This document shows, piece after piece, positions 25,124 through 33,293 of a stretch of 64,000 nucleotides of DNA; the first letter of the stretch is position 1; each line of letters starts with the position of its first letter. The DNA lies in the NCBI RefSeq assembly GCF_008123965.1, contig NZ_VSTH01000013.1:110756-174755 (forward strand), read 5' to 3'. Source of the DNA: Bradyrhizobium hipponense. Lineage in GTDB: Bacteria > Pseudomonadota > Alphaproteobacteria > Rhizobiales > Xanthobacteraceae. The notes beneath the pieces are model-generated. The model was not told the DNA's origin, searched no databases, and saw only the letters and a program-made list of their open reading frames with translations. A program made the translations under genes and the position numbers.

Positions 25124-26860
25124 ATGACGATGACCCGCGGACTCCTGATTTCGGTCGGCCAGCACTCCGATAGGGGTCGCAAGCCTATCAACCAGGATTT
25201 TCACGGCGTCCTGATTCCGGAAGAGCCTCAGCTCAGCCTGAAGGGTATTGCGGCCGTTCTGGCCGACGGGATCTCGAGCAGCACAGTGAGCCAGATCGCC
25301 AGCGAGTCGGCGGTCAAGAGCTTCCTGATGGATTATTACTGCACGTCGGAAACCTGGACGGTGAAGACGTCCGCCCGCCGCGTGCTGGATGCAACCAATT
25401 CCTGGCTCCACGCGCAGACGCGCAAGAGCCAATATGCCTATGACCGCGACAAGGGCTACGTCTGCACCCTCAGCGCCATGGTCATCAAGGCGACCACCGC
25501 GCACATCTTCCACGTCGGCGATTGCCGCATCTACCGCGTCGCCGGCAAGGCGCTCGAGCAGTTGACCGACGATCACCGCATCATCGTATCGTCGGAGCAG
25601 ACCTATCTCGGCCGTGCGCTCGGCATCAACCCGCAGCTCGAGATCGACTACCAGGCCTTCGAGATCGAGGCCGGCGACACCTTTATCCTGGCAACCGACG
25701 GCGCCTACGAATTCGTCGATCATCGTTTCATCACGAGCGCGCTTAGCGAACACGCGGCCGAACTCGACGAGGCGGCGAAGGCGATCGTCGACGAAGCATA
25801 TCGGCGCGGCAGCGACGACAACATCACCGTCCAGATCCTCCGCGTCGATGCGGTGCCGCAGCGCGACCCAACCGGCATCTTCAACCAGACCTCCGAACTG
25901 CCGCTTCCTCCGCTGCCCGAGCCGCGGGCGATGTTCGACGGCTACCGGATCGTCCGGGAGATCCACGGCAGCAGCCGCAGTCATATCTATCTTGCCGTCG
26001 ATGCGGAGACCGACGCGCCGGTCGCGCTCAAGCTGCCGTCGATCGACCTGCGCGACAATGCCGCCTATCGCAAGCGCTTCCTGATGGAGGAATGGATCGC
26101 GCGCCGGATCGACAGCCCGCACGTGCTGAAGCCGCTGTCGCAGTCGAGACGGCGCAGCTATCTCTACGTCGCGACCGAATTCATCGAAGGGCAGACCCTC
26201 AAGCAGTGGATGACCGATAATCCGCGCCCCGATCTCGAAACCGTCCGCGGCCTGGTCGAGCAGATCGCCGCGGGCTTGCGCGCCTTCCACCGCATGGAGA
26301 TGCTGCATCAGGATCTCAGACCCGACAACATCCTGATCGACAGGACGGGCACCGCGAAGATCATCGACTTCGGATCGGTCAGGGTGGCAGGCGTCACCGA
26401 GGCGGCGCCGCTAGGTGAGGCCGACGAAATTTTGGGCACGGTCCAATACACGGCGCCTGAATATTTTCTCGGCGAAGGCGGCTCGCCGCGCTCCGACATG
26501 TTTTCGCTGGCCGTGATCTGCTACCAGATGCTCACGGGAAAGCTTCCCTACGGCAGCCAAATCGCCAGGATCCGGCGCAAGGCGGACGTGCGGAGGCTCC
26601 AGTATCGCCCAGCCGGCGACGACCGCAACGTGCCTGCGTGGGTCGATGGCGCACTCAGGCGCGCTCTGCATCCGGATCCCTACAAGCGGCACGAGGATCT
26701 GTCCGAATTCGTCTTCGAGCTGCGCTCGCCCAATCCGGCCTATCTCGACACGCGGATCACGCCGCTCTTGGAGCGCAGCCCGCTGATGTTCTGGAAATTG
26801 ACCACTGCGGCGCTCGCCTGCACAGTCGTCGTCCTGCTCGCACTGCTGCACGCGCGGTAG
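25124..26860 (+). CDS. Bifunctional PP2C phosphatase / Ser-Thr protein kinase
   Basis: A 578-residue fusion. Residues 1 to about 240 form a PP2C-type phosphatase with the metal-binding acids in NQDFHGV, VLADGISSS, HVGDCRIYR, ATDGAYEF and SDDNITV. Residues of about 270-540 form a protein kinase with VALKLP (ATP lysine), HQDLRPDNI in place of the usual HRDxKxxN, IDFGSVR and APEYF. The glycine-rich loop is degenerate. A C-terminal hydrophobic helix (FWKLTTAALACTVVVLLALL) anchors it in the membrane. Starts at 25085 and 25130 are also possible, as no strong ribosome-binding site is visible. Related fusions lie in nitrate-assimilation clusters of other proteobacteria, so a role in controlling nitrate or nitrite uptake is plausible but inferred. 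Confidence 0.85.
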   Translation: MTMTRGLLISVGQHSDRGRKPINQDFHGVLIPEEPQLSLKGIAAVLADGISSSTVSQIASESAVKSFLMDYYCTSETWTVKTSARRVLDATNSWLHAQTRKSQYAYDRDKGYVCTLSAMVIKATTAHIFHVGDCRIYRVAGKALEQLTDDHRIIVSSEQTYLGRALGINPQLEIDYQAFEIEAGDTFILATDGAYEFVDHRFITSALSEHAAELDEAAKAIVDEAYRRGSDDNITVQILRVDAVPQRDPTGIFNQTSELPLPPLPEPRAMFDGYRIVREIHGSSRSHIYLAVDAETDAPVALKLPSIDLRDNAAYRKRFLMEEWIARRIDSPHVLKPLSQSRRRSYLYVATEFIEGQTLKQWMTDNPRPDLETVRGLVEQIAAGLRAFHRMEMLHQDLRPDNILIDRTGTAKIIDFGSVRVAGVTEAAPLGEADEILGTVQYTAPEYFLGEGGSPRSDMFSLAVICYQMLTGKLPYGSQIARIRRKADVRRLQYRPAGDDRNVPAWVDGALRRALHPDPYKRHEDLSEFVFELRSPNPAYLDTRITPLLERSPLMFWKLTTAALACTVVVLLALLHAR

Positions 26861-26872
26861 GGCATATCAGGT

Positions 26873-26993
26873 CGTCATCCGGGGCGCGAAGCGAACCCCA
26901 ATGCGCGATTGCACATTGGGGGATCCATTGGGCCGCAGTGACTGTTGAGACATGGATTCCGGGCTCGCGACGTTGTCGCGCCCCGGAATGACG
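26873..26993. repeat. REP-like inverted repeat pair, CGTCATCCGGGGCGCGA type
   Basis: CGTCATCCGGGGCGCGA at the left and TCGCGCCCCGGAATGACGG at the right are inverted with one difference, enclosing an inner dyad (CCCAATGCGC against GCACATTGGG). It lies between the convergent phosphatase-kinase and NmrA-like genes. Confidence 0.8.
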
Positions 26994-27080
26994 GAGCAAA
27001 ATAACAATAAGGGAGACGCATCATGAGCGACGGCATGGTTGTCGCCGTTCATCCCTGTTCGGCCTGCTCCTCCCGTGCCG

Positions 27081-27950
27081 TCAGGCCGAGCCGACGATCT
27101 CTGCCGCGAAATCGCGATAGGAGCGCAAGGGGCGGCCGAGCAGCGCAGTCAGGCGCGCAACGTCGCCAGCCTCGGGGATCATGCCCTCGCTGAGGAAACG
27201 CTCGCTCATGAGGCGCATGTCGTAAGCCATCCAGCTCGGCATGAACTGCCTGAGGTTCTGCTCGAACCTGCCGGTGTCGTCGCCGCCATAGGCGATCGTG
27301 CGGCCCAGCACCGCTGTCCAGATCGCGGCGACGTCCGAACCGGCCAGCGTAGCCGGACCGACGAGATTGATCCGCTCGAGCGGGAGCAACCCGGTGGCCT
27401 GCCCGCGGCGGATGAGCTCGATCGCCGCGACCTCGCCGATGTCGCGTGCGTCGATCATGGCGAGACCCTTGCTGCCGATCGGCATCGGGTAGACACCGTG
27501 TCCGAGCACGACATCCTTGATCGTGAGATCGTTGTTCATGAAATAGGCGGGCCGCAGGATGGTGGCGTTGAAGCCCATCCGCTCGATCATCCGCTCGACG
27601 CCGAACTTGCCCGCGAAGTGCGGCACGTTCACGTAGACATCGCTGTGGATCACCGACAGGTAGACGATCCGTTCGATGCCGGCCTCGCGGGCGAGATTGA
27701 GCGCAATCAGCGCCTGTGTGAATTCATCGGGTACGACAGCGTTGAGCAGGAACAGGGTGGAGACACCTGAGAACGCGCCGCGCAGAGATTCGACGTCGAG
27801 CAAATCACCCTGCGCGACGGTGACGCCCGCCGGAAAGTTGGCCTTGGCGGGGTCGCGGACGAGCGCGCGCACATCGGCGCCGCGCCGGGCGAGTTGTTCG
27901 ATAACTTGGCGGCCGACTGTGCCGGTCGCTCCGGTAACGAGGATGGTCAT
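27081..27950 (-). CDS. NmrA/SDR-type NAD(P)H-binding oxidoreductase
   Basis: A 289-residue atypical short-chain dehydrogenase of the NmrA/HSCARG/quinone reductase group. It begins MTILVTGATGTVGRQV with the TGATGTVG nucleotide motif at residues 6-13. It lacks the YxxxK catalytic pair at the usual place, as in NADPH sensors and SDR quinone reductases. ATG 27950 has GGAG upstream; the longer frame from 27974 is less likely. The divergent LysR gene 103 bp away probably controls it, so a stress- or quinone-inducible reductase is a reasonable guess. Confidence 0.82.
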   Translation of the reverse strand: MTILVTGATGTVGRQVIEQLARRGADVRALVRDPAKANFPAGVTVAQGDLLDVESLRGAFSGVSTLFLLNAVVPDEFTQALIALNLAREAGIERIVYLSVIHSDVYVNVPHFAGKFGVERMIERMGFNATILRPAYFMNNDLTIKDVVLGHGVYPMPIGSKGLAMIDARDIGEVAAIELIRRGQATGLLPLERINLVGPATLAGSDVAAIWTAVLGRTIAYGGDDTGRFEQNLRQFMPSWMAYDMRLMSERFLSEGMIPEAGDVARLTALLGRPLRSYRDFAAEIVGSA

Positions 27951-28013
27951 GGGGATCACTCCGGTTTGGGTCAAAAGACACCCCCAAAATTAGTGATCCA
28001 CATCCGGACCAAT

Positions 28014-28039
28014 AGACGGTAGACTTGGACAGACCGTCT
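28014..28039. promoter_or_regulatory. Inverted repeat upstream of LysR, likely its binding site
   Basis: AGACGGT (28014-28020) and ACCGTCT (28033-28039) are perfect 7-bp arms around 12 bp. The site ends 14 bp before the LysR start in the divergent promoter region, a common place for LysR autoregulatory sites. Confidence 0.5.
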
Positions 28040-28053
28040 CACTGGTGGAACGA

Positions 28054-28947
28054 ATGGACCTGCTTGCCCTCGCCGATTTCAATCTTGTCGCCCGGCACGG
28101 CGGGTTTGGACGGGCCGCGCGCGCCACCGGACGCCCGAAAGCAACCCTGTCCCGCCGGGTGGCAGAACTCGAGAGCAGCCTCGACTTGCGCCTGTTCGAG
28201 CGCGGAGCGCGCGCATTGAAGCTCACGCAGGAAGGACGGGCACTTTACGAGCGGACGGGCGCGCTGCTGACCGAACTCGATGAAACGGCGGCAGCGATCG
28301 CTTCAGGTGGGGAAAGACCGCGAGGCAGCTTGCGGATCAGCGCGCCTTTGCTGTTCTCGCAGACCGCGATGGGGAAGCTCGCGGCCGGATTCGCGCTCAG
28401 ATATCCCGAGGTCCGCCTTGAGGTCACGACGGAAGATCGCTCCGTCGACATGGTGGAGGAAGGGTATGATTTGGTGATCCGGGTCAATCCAGATCCGGAT
28501 GAAAGCCTTGTCGGTCGAATCTTCCTGCGCGACCGGCTGGTGGTCGTGGCGAGCCCGGACCTGAAACGACCGAGCGATAATCTCGCTGTGCCGGCTGTCA
28601 TGCGCGGAGCGGGCGACCGGAAAACAACCTGGGAAGTGACGGTGCCAAGCGGACGATCGCGCATCGCGGTTGATCCGGTCCTTCGCCTGTCATCGCTCGT
28701 CATGGTCCGCGATGCGGTCCGCGCGGGCGTCGGCGCCGCACGGCTCCCGGTGTCACTGGTCAGTCACGATCTGGCTGCCGGCACGCTGGTGCATTGGGGC
28801 GACATCGACGGACCAGAGATCGCGCTGTGGACGCTCTATCCATCACGCCGGCTCTTGAGCGCACGCGTATCCGCCTTCATCGAGTTCATGAAGGAAGCCT
28901 TTCCGATGGGGACGCCTGACGAACTGGCAGCCTTTATCGGGCGCTGA
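28054..28947 (+). CDS. LysR family transcriptional regulator
   Basis: A 297-residue LysR-type regulator. The N-terminal helix-turn-helix is LLALADFNLVARHGGFGRAA then ATLSRRVAELESSL. The substrate-binding domain starts near PRGSLRISAPLLFS. A GTG three codons upstream (28045) is an alternative start; the ATG at 28054 fits the family N-terminus MDLLALADF. It is divergent from the NmrA-like oxidoreductase and most similar in layout to LysR proteins that control a neighbouring quinone or NAD(P)H reductase. Confidence 0.87.
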   Translation: MDLLALADFNLVARHGGFGRAARATGRPKATLSRRVAELESSLDLRLFERGARALKLTQEGRALYERTGALLTELDETAAAIASGGERPRGSLRISAPLLFSQTAMGKLAAGFALRYPEVRLEVTTEDRSVDMVEEGYDLVIRVNPDPDESLVGRIFLRDRLVVVASPDLKRPSDNLAVPAVMRGAGDRKTTWEVTVPSGRSRIAVDPVLRLSSLVMVRDAVRAGVGAARLPVSLVSHDLAAGTLVHWGDIDGPEIALWTLYPSRRLLSARVSAFIEFMKEAFPMGTPDELAAFIGR

Positions 28948-28969
28948 CGTACACCCCGTCGGCGAGCCG

Positions 28970-29887
28970 TCAGGCCGGCTCCCCGACCTTTACCCCGAGC
29001 GGTTTCGGCGCCATGCCTCCCCCGGGCTTGAGGTGGAATTCGTAGCTCATCAAATGCCACTGCCCATTTGCCTTGGAGCCGTCGGGCATCGTCGGATCGT
29101 TGCGCGGCTCGATCTTGGCGATAAGATCATCCTTGACCCCGAACACCACGTCGGAATCCAGATATTTGTCGCCGCCCATGAAGACGTGGGTGATCAGCGG
29201 CTCAAAACCCTTCGCATTCACCAGGAAATGGACGTGGGCCGGGCGCATCGGATGCCGCTTGGTCTGCATGATCATCTCGCCCACGGGACCGTCGGTCGGG
29301 ATCGGGTAGCTGCACGGCAAAATGGTGCGGAAGAAGAAGCGGCCGTCGCTATCGGTGATGAAGCGCGCCCGCGCCGAGGCGCCGACTTCGTCGTAATTTG
29401 ACTTCTGTGAATCGTAGAGCCCATCATCGTCGGCGTGCCAGACGTCGACCGGCACGCCCGCGAGCGGCTTGCCCTTGAGGTCGGTGACGCGGCTCTGCAC
29501 GAACATCCGCTCGCCAGTGAGATTGTTCGGGGAGATGTCGGTGCCGTGTGCGGTCACCTTGTGCTCGCCGACATAGAACGGGCCAAGCACCGTGGTCTGG
29601 GTCGCACCCTCACGGTCGCGGTGGTTGACGGCATCGACCAGCATGGAGACGCCGAGCACGTCGGACAGCAGGATGAATTCCTGACGGGTGTCGGTGCATT
29701 TCTGGCCGGTGCGGGTCAGGAAATCGATAGCGTAGTCCCATTCCTCAAAGGTGAGACCGGTCTTACTCACGTAATCGTGCAGCGACTTCACCAATTCCTG
29801 GAGCAGGAATTTCGCGCGCGGATTCGGCGTGTTGTCGAAGCTCTTGACGACGGCTTGCGTGAGCTCGGTCTCGTTGAACTGGGTCAT
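28970..29887 (-). CDS. Intradiol ring-cleavage dioxygenase (hydroxyquinol/catechol 1,2-dioxygenase type)
   Basis: A 305-residue non-haem Fe(III) dioxygenase. The four iron ligands are visible: Tyr158 (DGLYDSQ), Tyr194 (PCSYPIP), His218 and His220 (RPAHVHF). The N-terminal helical dimerisation region typical of catechol and hydroxyquinol 1,2-dioxygenases precedes them. The enzyme opens an aromatic diol or triol between the hydroxyls; length and the GQWHLMSYEFHLKPG tail favour hydroxyquinol. It is divergent from an EstB-like esterase, with a 19-bp palindrome between them. No maleylacetate reductase or muconate enzymes are adjacent, so the rest of the pathway is elsewhere. Confidence 0.87.
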   Translation of the reverse strand: MTQFNETELTQAVVKSFDNTPNPRAKFLLQELVKSLHDYVSKTGLTFEEWDYAIDFLTRTGQKCTDTRQEFILLSDVLGVSMLVDAVNHRDREGATQTTVLGPFYVGEHKVTAHGTDISPNNLTGERMFVQSRVTDLKGKPLAGVPVDVWHADDDGLYDSQKSNYDEVGASARARFITDSDGRFFFRTILPCSYPIPTDGPVGEMIMQTKRHPMRPAHVHFLVNAKGFEPLITHVFMGGDKYLDSDVVFGVKDDLIAKIEPRNDPTMPDGSKANGQWHLMSYEFHLKPGGGMAPKPLGVKVGEPA

Positions 29888-29929
29888 GTTGCGTTTGCCT
29901 GCGATTTTCTCGTTGGCCCCTGAAGGGCT

Positions 29930-29948
29930 CCTTGGAAGCGTTCCAAGG
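29930..29948. promoter_or_regulatory. 19-bp perfect palindromic operator between dioxygenase and esterase
   Basis: CCTTGGAAGCGTTCCAAGG has perfect 8-bp arms around GCG. It lies 43 bp upstream of the dioxygenase start and 107 bp from the divergent esterase start. The form TTGGAA-N3-TTCCAA resembles sites for LacI- or IclR-family regulators, but no such regulator is encoded nearby. Confidence 0.6.
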
Positions 29949-30054
29949 TAGAGACTATACCAATCGGCGGGGGCCGCGTTAAGCGCGATGCGCTTGGAAT
30001 GGGGCTGCCATTTCGGCTATCAACCTCCTGAGAAAAACCTGCCCGGAGGAACTG

Positions 30055-31329
30055 ATGCTCGCCCCGACCCCCGCCTCGCCTGAATCCGTCGGCATGTCCA
30101 AGGCCGCGCTTGACCGGATCGATGCGCATCTGAAGAACCGGTACATCGATGCTGGCCGCTTCCCGGGCAGCCATCTGCTGGTCTATCGCCGCGGCAAGGT
30201 CGCGCACAGCTCGGTCCAGGGCCTTGCCGACGTCGAGCGCAAGGCGCCGGTCAAGGACGACACCATCTACCGCATTTATTCGATGACCAAGCCGCTCACC
30301 AGCGTCGCCTTCATGATGCTGGTCGAGGAAGGCCTCGTCGCGATCGACGAGCCCGTCGCCAAATACATTCCGGAATGGAAGGATCTCGGCGTGTTCGTCG
30401 CCGGCACCTCGCCCGCCTTCCTGACTCGGCCGCCGTCCCGGCCGATGCTGATCGTCGACCTGCTGCGCCACACAGCCGGCCTCACCTACGGCTTCCAGCA
30501 GCGCTCCAATGTCGACGCCGCCTATCGCACCGAGAAAATCGGCGAGGTCGAGAAATCCGGCACGCTCCAGACCATGATCGAGAGCCTCGCAAAGATTCCG
30601 CTGGAGTTCTCGCCGGGCGAGGCCTGGAACTACTCCGTCGCGACCGACGTGCTCGGCTATCTCGTCGGCAAGATCGCAGGGATGCCGTTCGAGCAGTTCC
30701 TCAAGGCACGGATCCTCGATCCGCTCGGCATGGCCGACACCGACTTCCACGTCCCTGCCTCCAAGGCGCACCGCTTCGCGGCCTGCTATTCCGCCGACCC
30801 GGGCGGCGGCATGACCTTCCATGCCGGGCAGCGCCGGGAGGGCCTGACGCTCCAGGACGACCCGACGACGAGCTCGTTCCTCACCCCGCCGTCCTTCATC
30901 TCCGGCGGCGGCGGGCTGTGCTCGACCGTTGCCGACTATCTCACCTTCTGCCGCGCGCTGCTCAATGGCGGCGAGCTCGACGGCGTCAGACTGATCGGGC
31001 CGAAGACGCAGGCACTGATGACGACCAATCACATTCCGGGCGGACGGTCGCTGCCGGAGGTCTCGCGCTCGCTGTTCTCGGAAGCTACCTACAACGGCAT
31101 CGGCTTCGGGCTCGGCTTTGCCGTGACCATGCGCCCGTCCGAGACGCTGATCGCCGGCAGCCCCGGCGAATACAATTGGGGCGGCGCGGCGACGACGTCG
31201 TTCTGGATCGACCCCGCCGAGGAGCTGATCGCGATCTTCATGACGCAGGTGCTGCCGTCCAGCGCTTACCCGATCCGGCGCGAGCTGCGCAGCATGGTCT
31301 ACGCCGCGATCACCGAAAGCAATCTCTAG
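30055..31329 (+). CDS. Serine hydrolase, class C beta-lactamase fold (EstB-like esterase)
   Basis: A 424-residue penicillin-binding-protein-like hydrolase. The nucleophile motif SMTK places Ser76 and Lys79, and Tyr193 in WNYSVATD provides the second motif. The third motif is weak: GGAATTSFWIDP replaces the KTG of true beta-lactamases, as in EstB-type esterases. There is no signal peptide, so it acts in the cytoplasm on esters or lactones rather than as resistance. GGAGGAACTG precedes the ATG. It is divergent from the aromatic dioxygenase, which suggests release of phenolic substrates from esters, an inference. Confidence 0.85.
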   Translation: MLAPTPASPESVGMSKAALDRIDAHLKNRYIDAGRFPGSHLLVYRRGKVAHSSVQGLADVERKAPVKDDTIYRIYSMTKPLTSVAFMMLVEEGLVAIDEPVAKYIPEWKDLGVFVAGTSPAFLTRPPSRPMLIVDLLRHTAGLTYGFQQRSNVDAAYRTEKIGEVEKSGTLQTMIESLAKIPLEFSPGEAWNYSVATDVLGYLVGKIAGMPFEQFLKARILDPLGMADTDFHVPASKAHRFAACYSADPGGGMTFHAGQRREGLTLQDDPTTSSFLTPPSFISGGGGLCSTVADYLTFCRALLNGGELDGVRLIGPKTQALMTTNHIPGGRSLPEVSRSLFSEATYNGIGFGLGFAVTMRPSETLIAGSPGEYNWGGAATTSFWIDPAEELIAIFMTQVLPSSAYPIRRELRSMVYAAITESNL

Positions 31330-31341
31330 GCAAAATGGACC

Positions 31342-31369
31342 GATCCCGCGGCATCAGGGCCGCGGGATC
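31342..31369. terminator. Bidirectional terminator-like hairpin
   Basis: GATCCCGCGG and CCGCGGGATC form a perfect ten-base-pair stem with an eight-base loop. It lies between the stop codons of the convergent esterase and dctM genes, which are 48 bp apart. No T-run follows on either side. Confidence 0.65.
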
Positions 31370-31377
31370 ACGCCCAC

Positions 31378-32697
31378 TCATTTCAACATTTCCGGCACGA
31401 GCAGGCGCGGCAGGAACAGCGACACGCTCGGCCAGATGATCAGCGCGGCCAGCACCAGCAGCATCGGCACCAGCATGATGGCGGTGTCCTTCAGCGCAAA
31501 GCGCAACCGCACGCCGGCGATCGAGCAGGCAATCATCAGACACAAGCCATAGGGCGGCGTCACCAGCCCGAAGGCCAGCGAGACGATCGAGATGATCGCA
31601 AACTGCACCGGATGCAGGTCGACCGATTTCGCCAACGGCTCCAGCACCGTGCCGACAATGATGATTGCCGGAATGGCGTCGAGGAAACACCCCACCACCA
31701 AAAAGCAGAACGAAATGAAGAAGCCGGCACCGATCGCGCCCATGCCCCAGGTCGAGACGTTGGCCAGCAGTTCCTGCGGGATCCGGTAATAGGCCAAGAG
31801 CCAGCCGAACGCGCTTGCGGTGCCGACGCAGAACAGCGCGACGCCGGAAAGACGCCCGGTGTCGAGCAGCGCCTTGTAGAGTTCGCGCGCCCCGGTTTCA
31901 CGGTAGAAGAACGTCGATAGCGCCACGGAATAAAGCACCGCGACGCATGCGGATTCGGTCGCGGTAAACCATCCGAGCAAAATGCCGCCGACGATGATAA
32001 ACGGCGTCGTCAGCGCCGGTATCGACCGCAAGATCGCCCACCACATATCCCGCCAGCTGTCCTTCGGATAGGTCGGATAGCCGCGGCGCACGGCATAGAC
32101 GTGCACCGTGGCCATCTGCGCGCCGGCGATCAAAAGGCCTGGCACGATGCCGGCGAGATACATCGCGGCGATCGAGGTCGAGATCAGTCCGCCCCACACG
32201 ATCATCAGAATCGAGGGCGGGATGATGACGGCGAGCACAGCGGAGACCGCGGTGATGGCGATGGAGAACGAGAGGTCGTAGCCCTCCTTGGTCTGGGCGT
32301 CGATGAAGATCTTGGATTGGCTTGCCGCATCCGCGGTGGAAGAGCCGGAGATGCCGGCAAAAAACACCGACAGCACGACATTGATCTGCGCCAACGATCC
32401 CGGCCAGTGCCCAACCATCGAGCGCGACAACGCGACCAGGCGGTCGGTGATGCCGCCGATGCTCATCAAATTGGCGGTCAGCAGGAAGAACGGCACCGCT
32501 AGCAGGATGAACGAATTGTAGGCGTTGAAGGTTTCCTGTGCGAGCGTCATGATCGACAGGCGCGGCTCGATCAAAAGGATCGGTACACAGGCAAGCCCGA
32601 GCGCGAAGGCGACCGGCACGCGAATGATGAGCAGGCCAACGAAAGTCCCGAACAGGACCATGGCGGCCTGTCCGGCAGAAAGAATATTACCGCTCAT
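31378..32697 (-). CDS. dctM: TRAP transporter large permease (DctM)
   Basis: A 439-residue inner-membrane protein with about twelve helices that carries out sodium-driven transport. Family features include GLLIIRVPVAFALGL, FFAGISGSSTADAASQSKIF (DctM motif) and IIPPSILMIVWG. Its ATG overlaps the dctQ stop (ATGA), so the two are translationally coupled. The binding protein lies upstream in the same unit. The transported acid is unknown. Confidence 0.92.
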   Translation of the reverse strand: MSGNILSAGQAAMVLFGTFVGLLIIRVPVAFALGLACVPILLIEPRLSIMTLAQETFNAYNSFILLAVPFFLLTANLMSIGGITDRLVALSRSMVGHWPGSLAQINVVLSVFFAGISGSSTADAASQSKIFIDAQTKEGYDLSFSIAITAVSAVLAVIIPPSILMIVWGGLISTSIAAMYLAGIVPGLLIAGAQMATVHVYAVRRGYPTYPKDSWRDMWWAILRSIPALTTPFIIVGGILLGWFTATESACVAVLYSVALSTFFYRETGARELYKALLDTGRLSGVALFCVGTASAFGWLLAYYRIPQELLANVSTWGMGAIGAGFFISFCFLVVGCFLDAIPAIIIVGTVLEPLAKSVDLHPVQFAIISIVSLAFGLVTPPYGLCLMIACSIAGVRLRFALKDTAIMLVPMLLVLAALIIWPSVSLFLPRLLVPEMLK

Positions 32698-33212
32698 CGA
32701 TTTGCCCCAAACAGAATCCGCATCTCGTCGACGATCTGTTCACCGGCAAACACGATCCACGTCACGCCGGCCGCGGGCCAGGCGACATGGATCATCCAGA
32801 GCGGCAGATCCGCCAGTTCCGACGTACGGTTCCAGGCGAACCGCGTAAATTCGAGCCCGGCCCACACGAACACCACCGCCATCACCAGGATGCCGAGGCG
32901 CGCGAGAATCCGCACCGCCGCCTCGCCTCGGCGCGACAAATCGGGCCAGACGTCGACCTCGAAATGCTGCGACTCCCTTATGCCGACCATGGCGCCGATC
33001 ATGATCGTCCAGACGAACAGGAAGCGCGCCATCTCCTCGGTCCAGATGTAGGACGGAATGAACGGCGTGTAGCGCGAGATGATCTGCAGCGTGACCGGAA
33101 CGACCAGAATGCCGACACAGGCGGCGAGCAGGATTTCCAGCAGTTTTGCATAGGCCGCCGTTGCTCGGCGCCATAGCGACGGGTTCGGTGGCATCGGTAT
33201 TTCAGTCATCAT
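32694..33212 (-). CDS. dctQ: TRAP transporter small permease (DctQ)
   Basis: A 172-residue protein with four membrane helices and the conserved RYTPFIPSYIWTEEMARFLFVWTIM stretch, here a broken-up family match (RYTPF ... WTEEMARF). It bridges the binding protein and DctM. Two adjacent ATG codons (33212 and 33209) follow GGAG; either can be used. It lies 81 nt after dctP with a hairpin in the gap. Confidence 0.9.
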   Translation of the reverse strand: MMTEIPMPPNPSLWRRATAAYAKLLEILLAACVGILVVPVTLQIISRYTPFIPSYIWTEEMARFLFVWTIMIGAMVGIRESQHFEVDVWPDLSRRGEAAVRILARLGILVMAVVFVWAGLEFTRFAWNRTSELADLPLWMIHVAWPAAGVTWIVFAGEQIVDEMRILFGANR

Positions 33213-33239
33213 GGCTCCGGGAGATCACAATCACGGAAC

Positions 33240-33263
33240 GGGGCAAGCCGTCTGGCTTGCCCC
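33240..33263 (-). terminator. Intercistronic hairpin between dctP and dctQ
   Basis: GGGGCAAGCC and GGCTTGCCCC form a perfect ten-base-pair stem with the loop GTCT. Such hairpins after a binding-protein gene usually stabilise its mRNA or stop part of the transcription, giving more binding protein than permease. Confidence 0.65.
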
Positions 33264-33293
33264 GACTTCCTGCCGCGTGGACAGCGACAATTC

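Noticed and set aside
30055..31329. Reading the serine hydrolase as a beta-lactamase resistance gene
   Set aside because: It has no signal peptide and lacks a normal KTG motif; EstB-like esterase is the better call.
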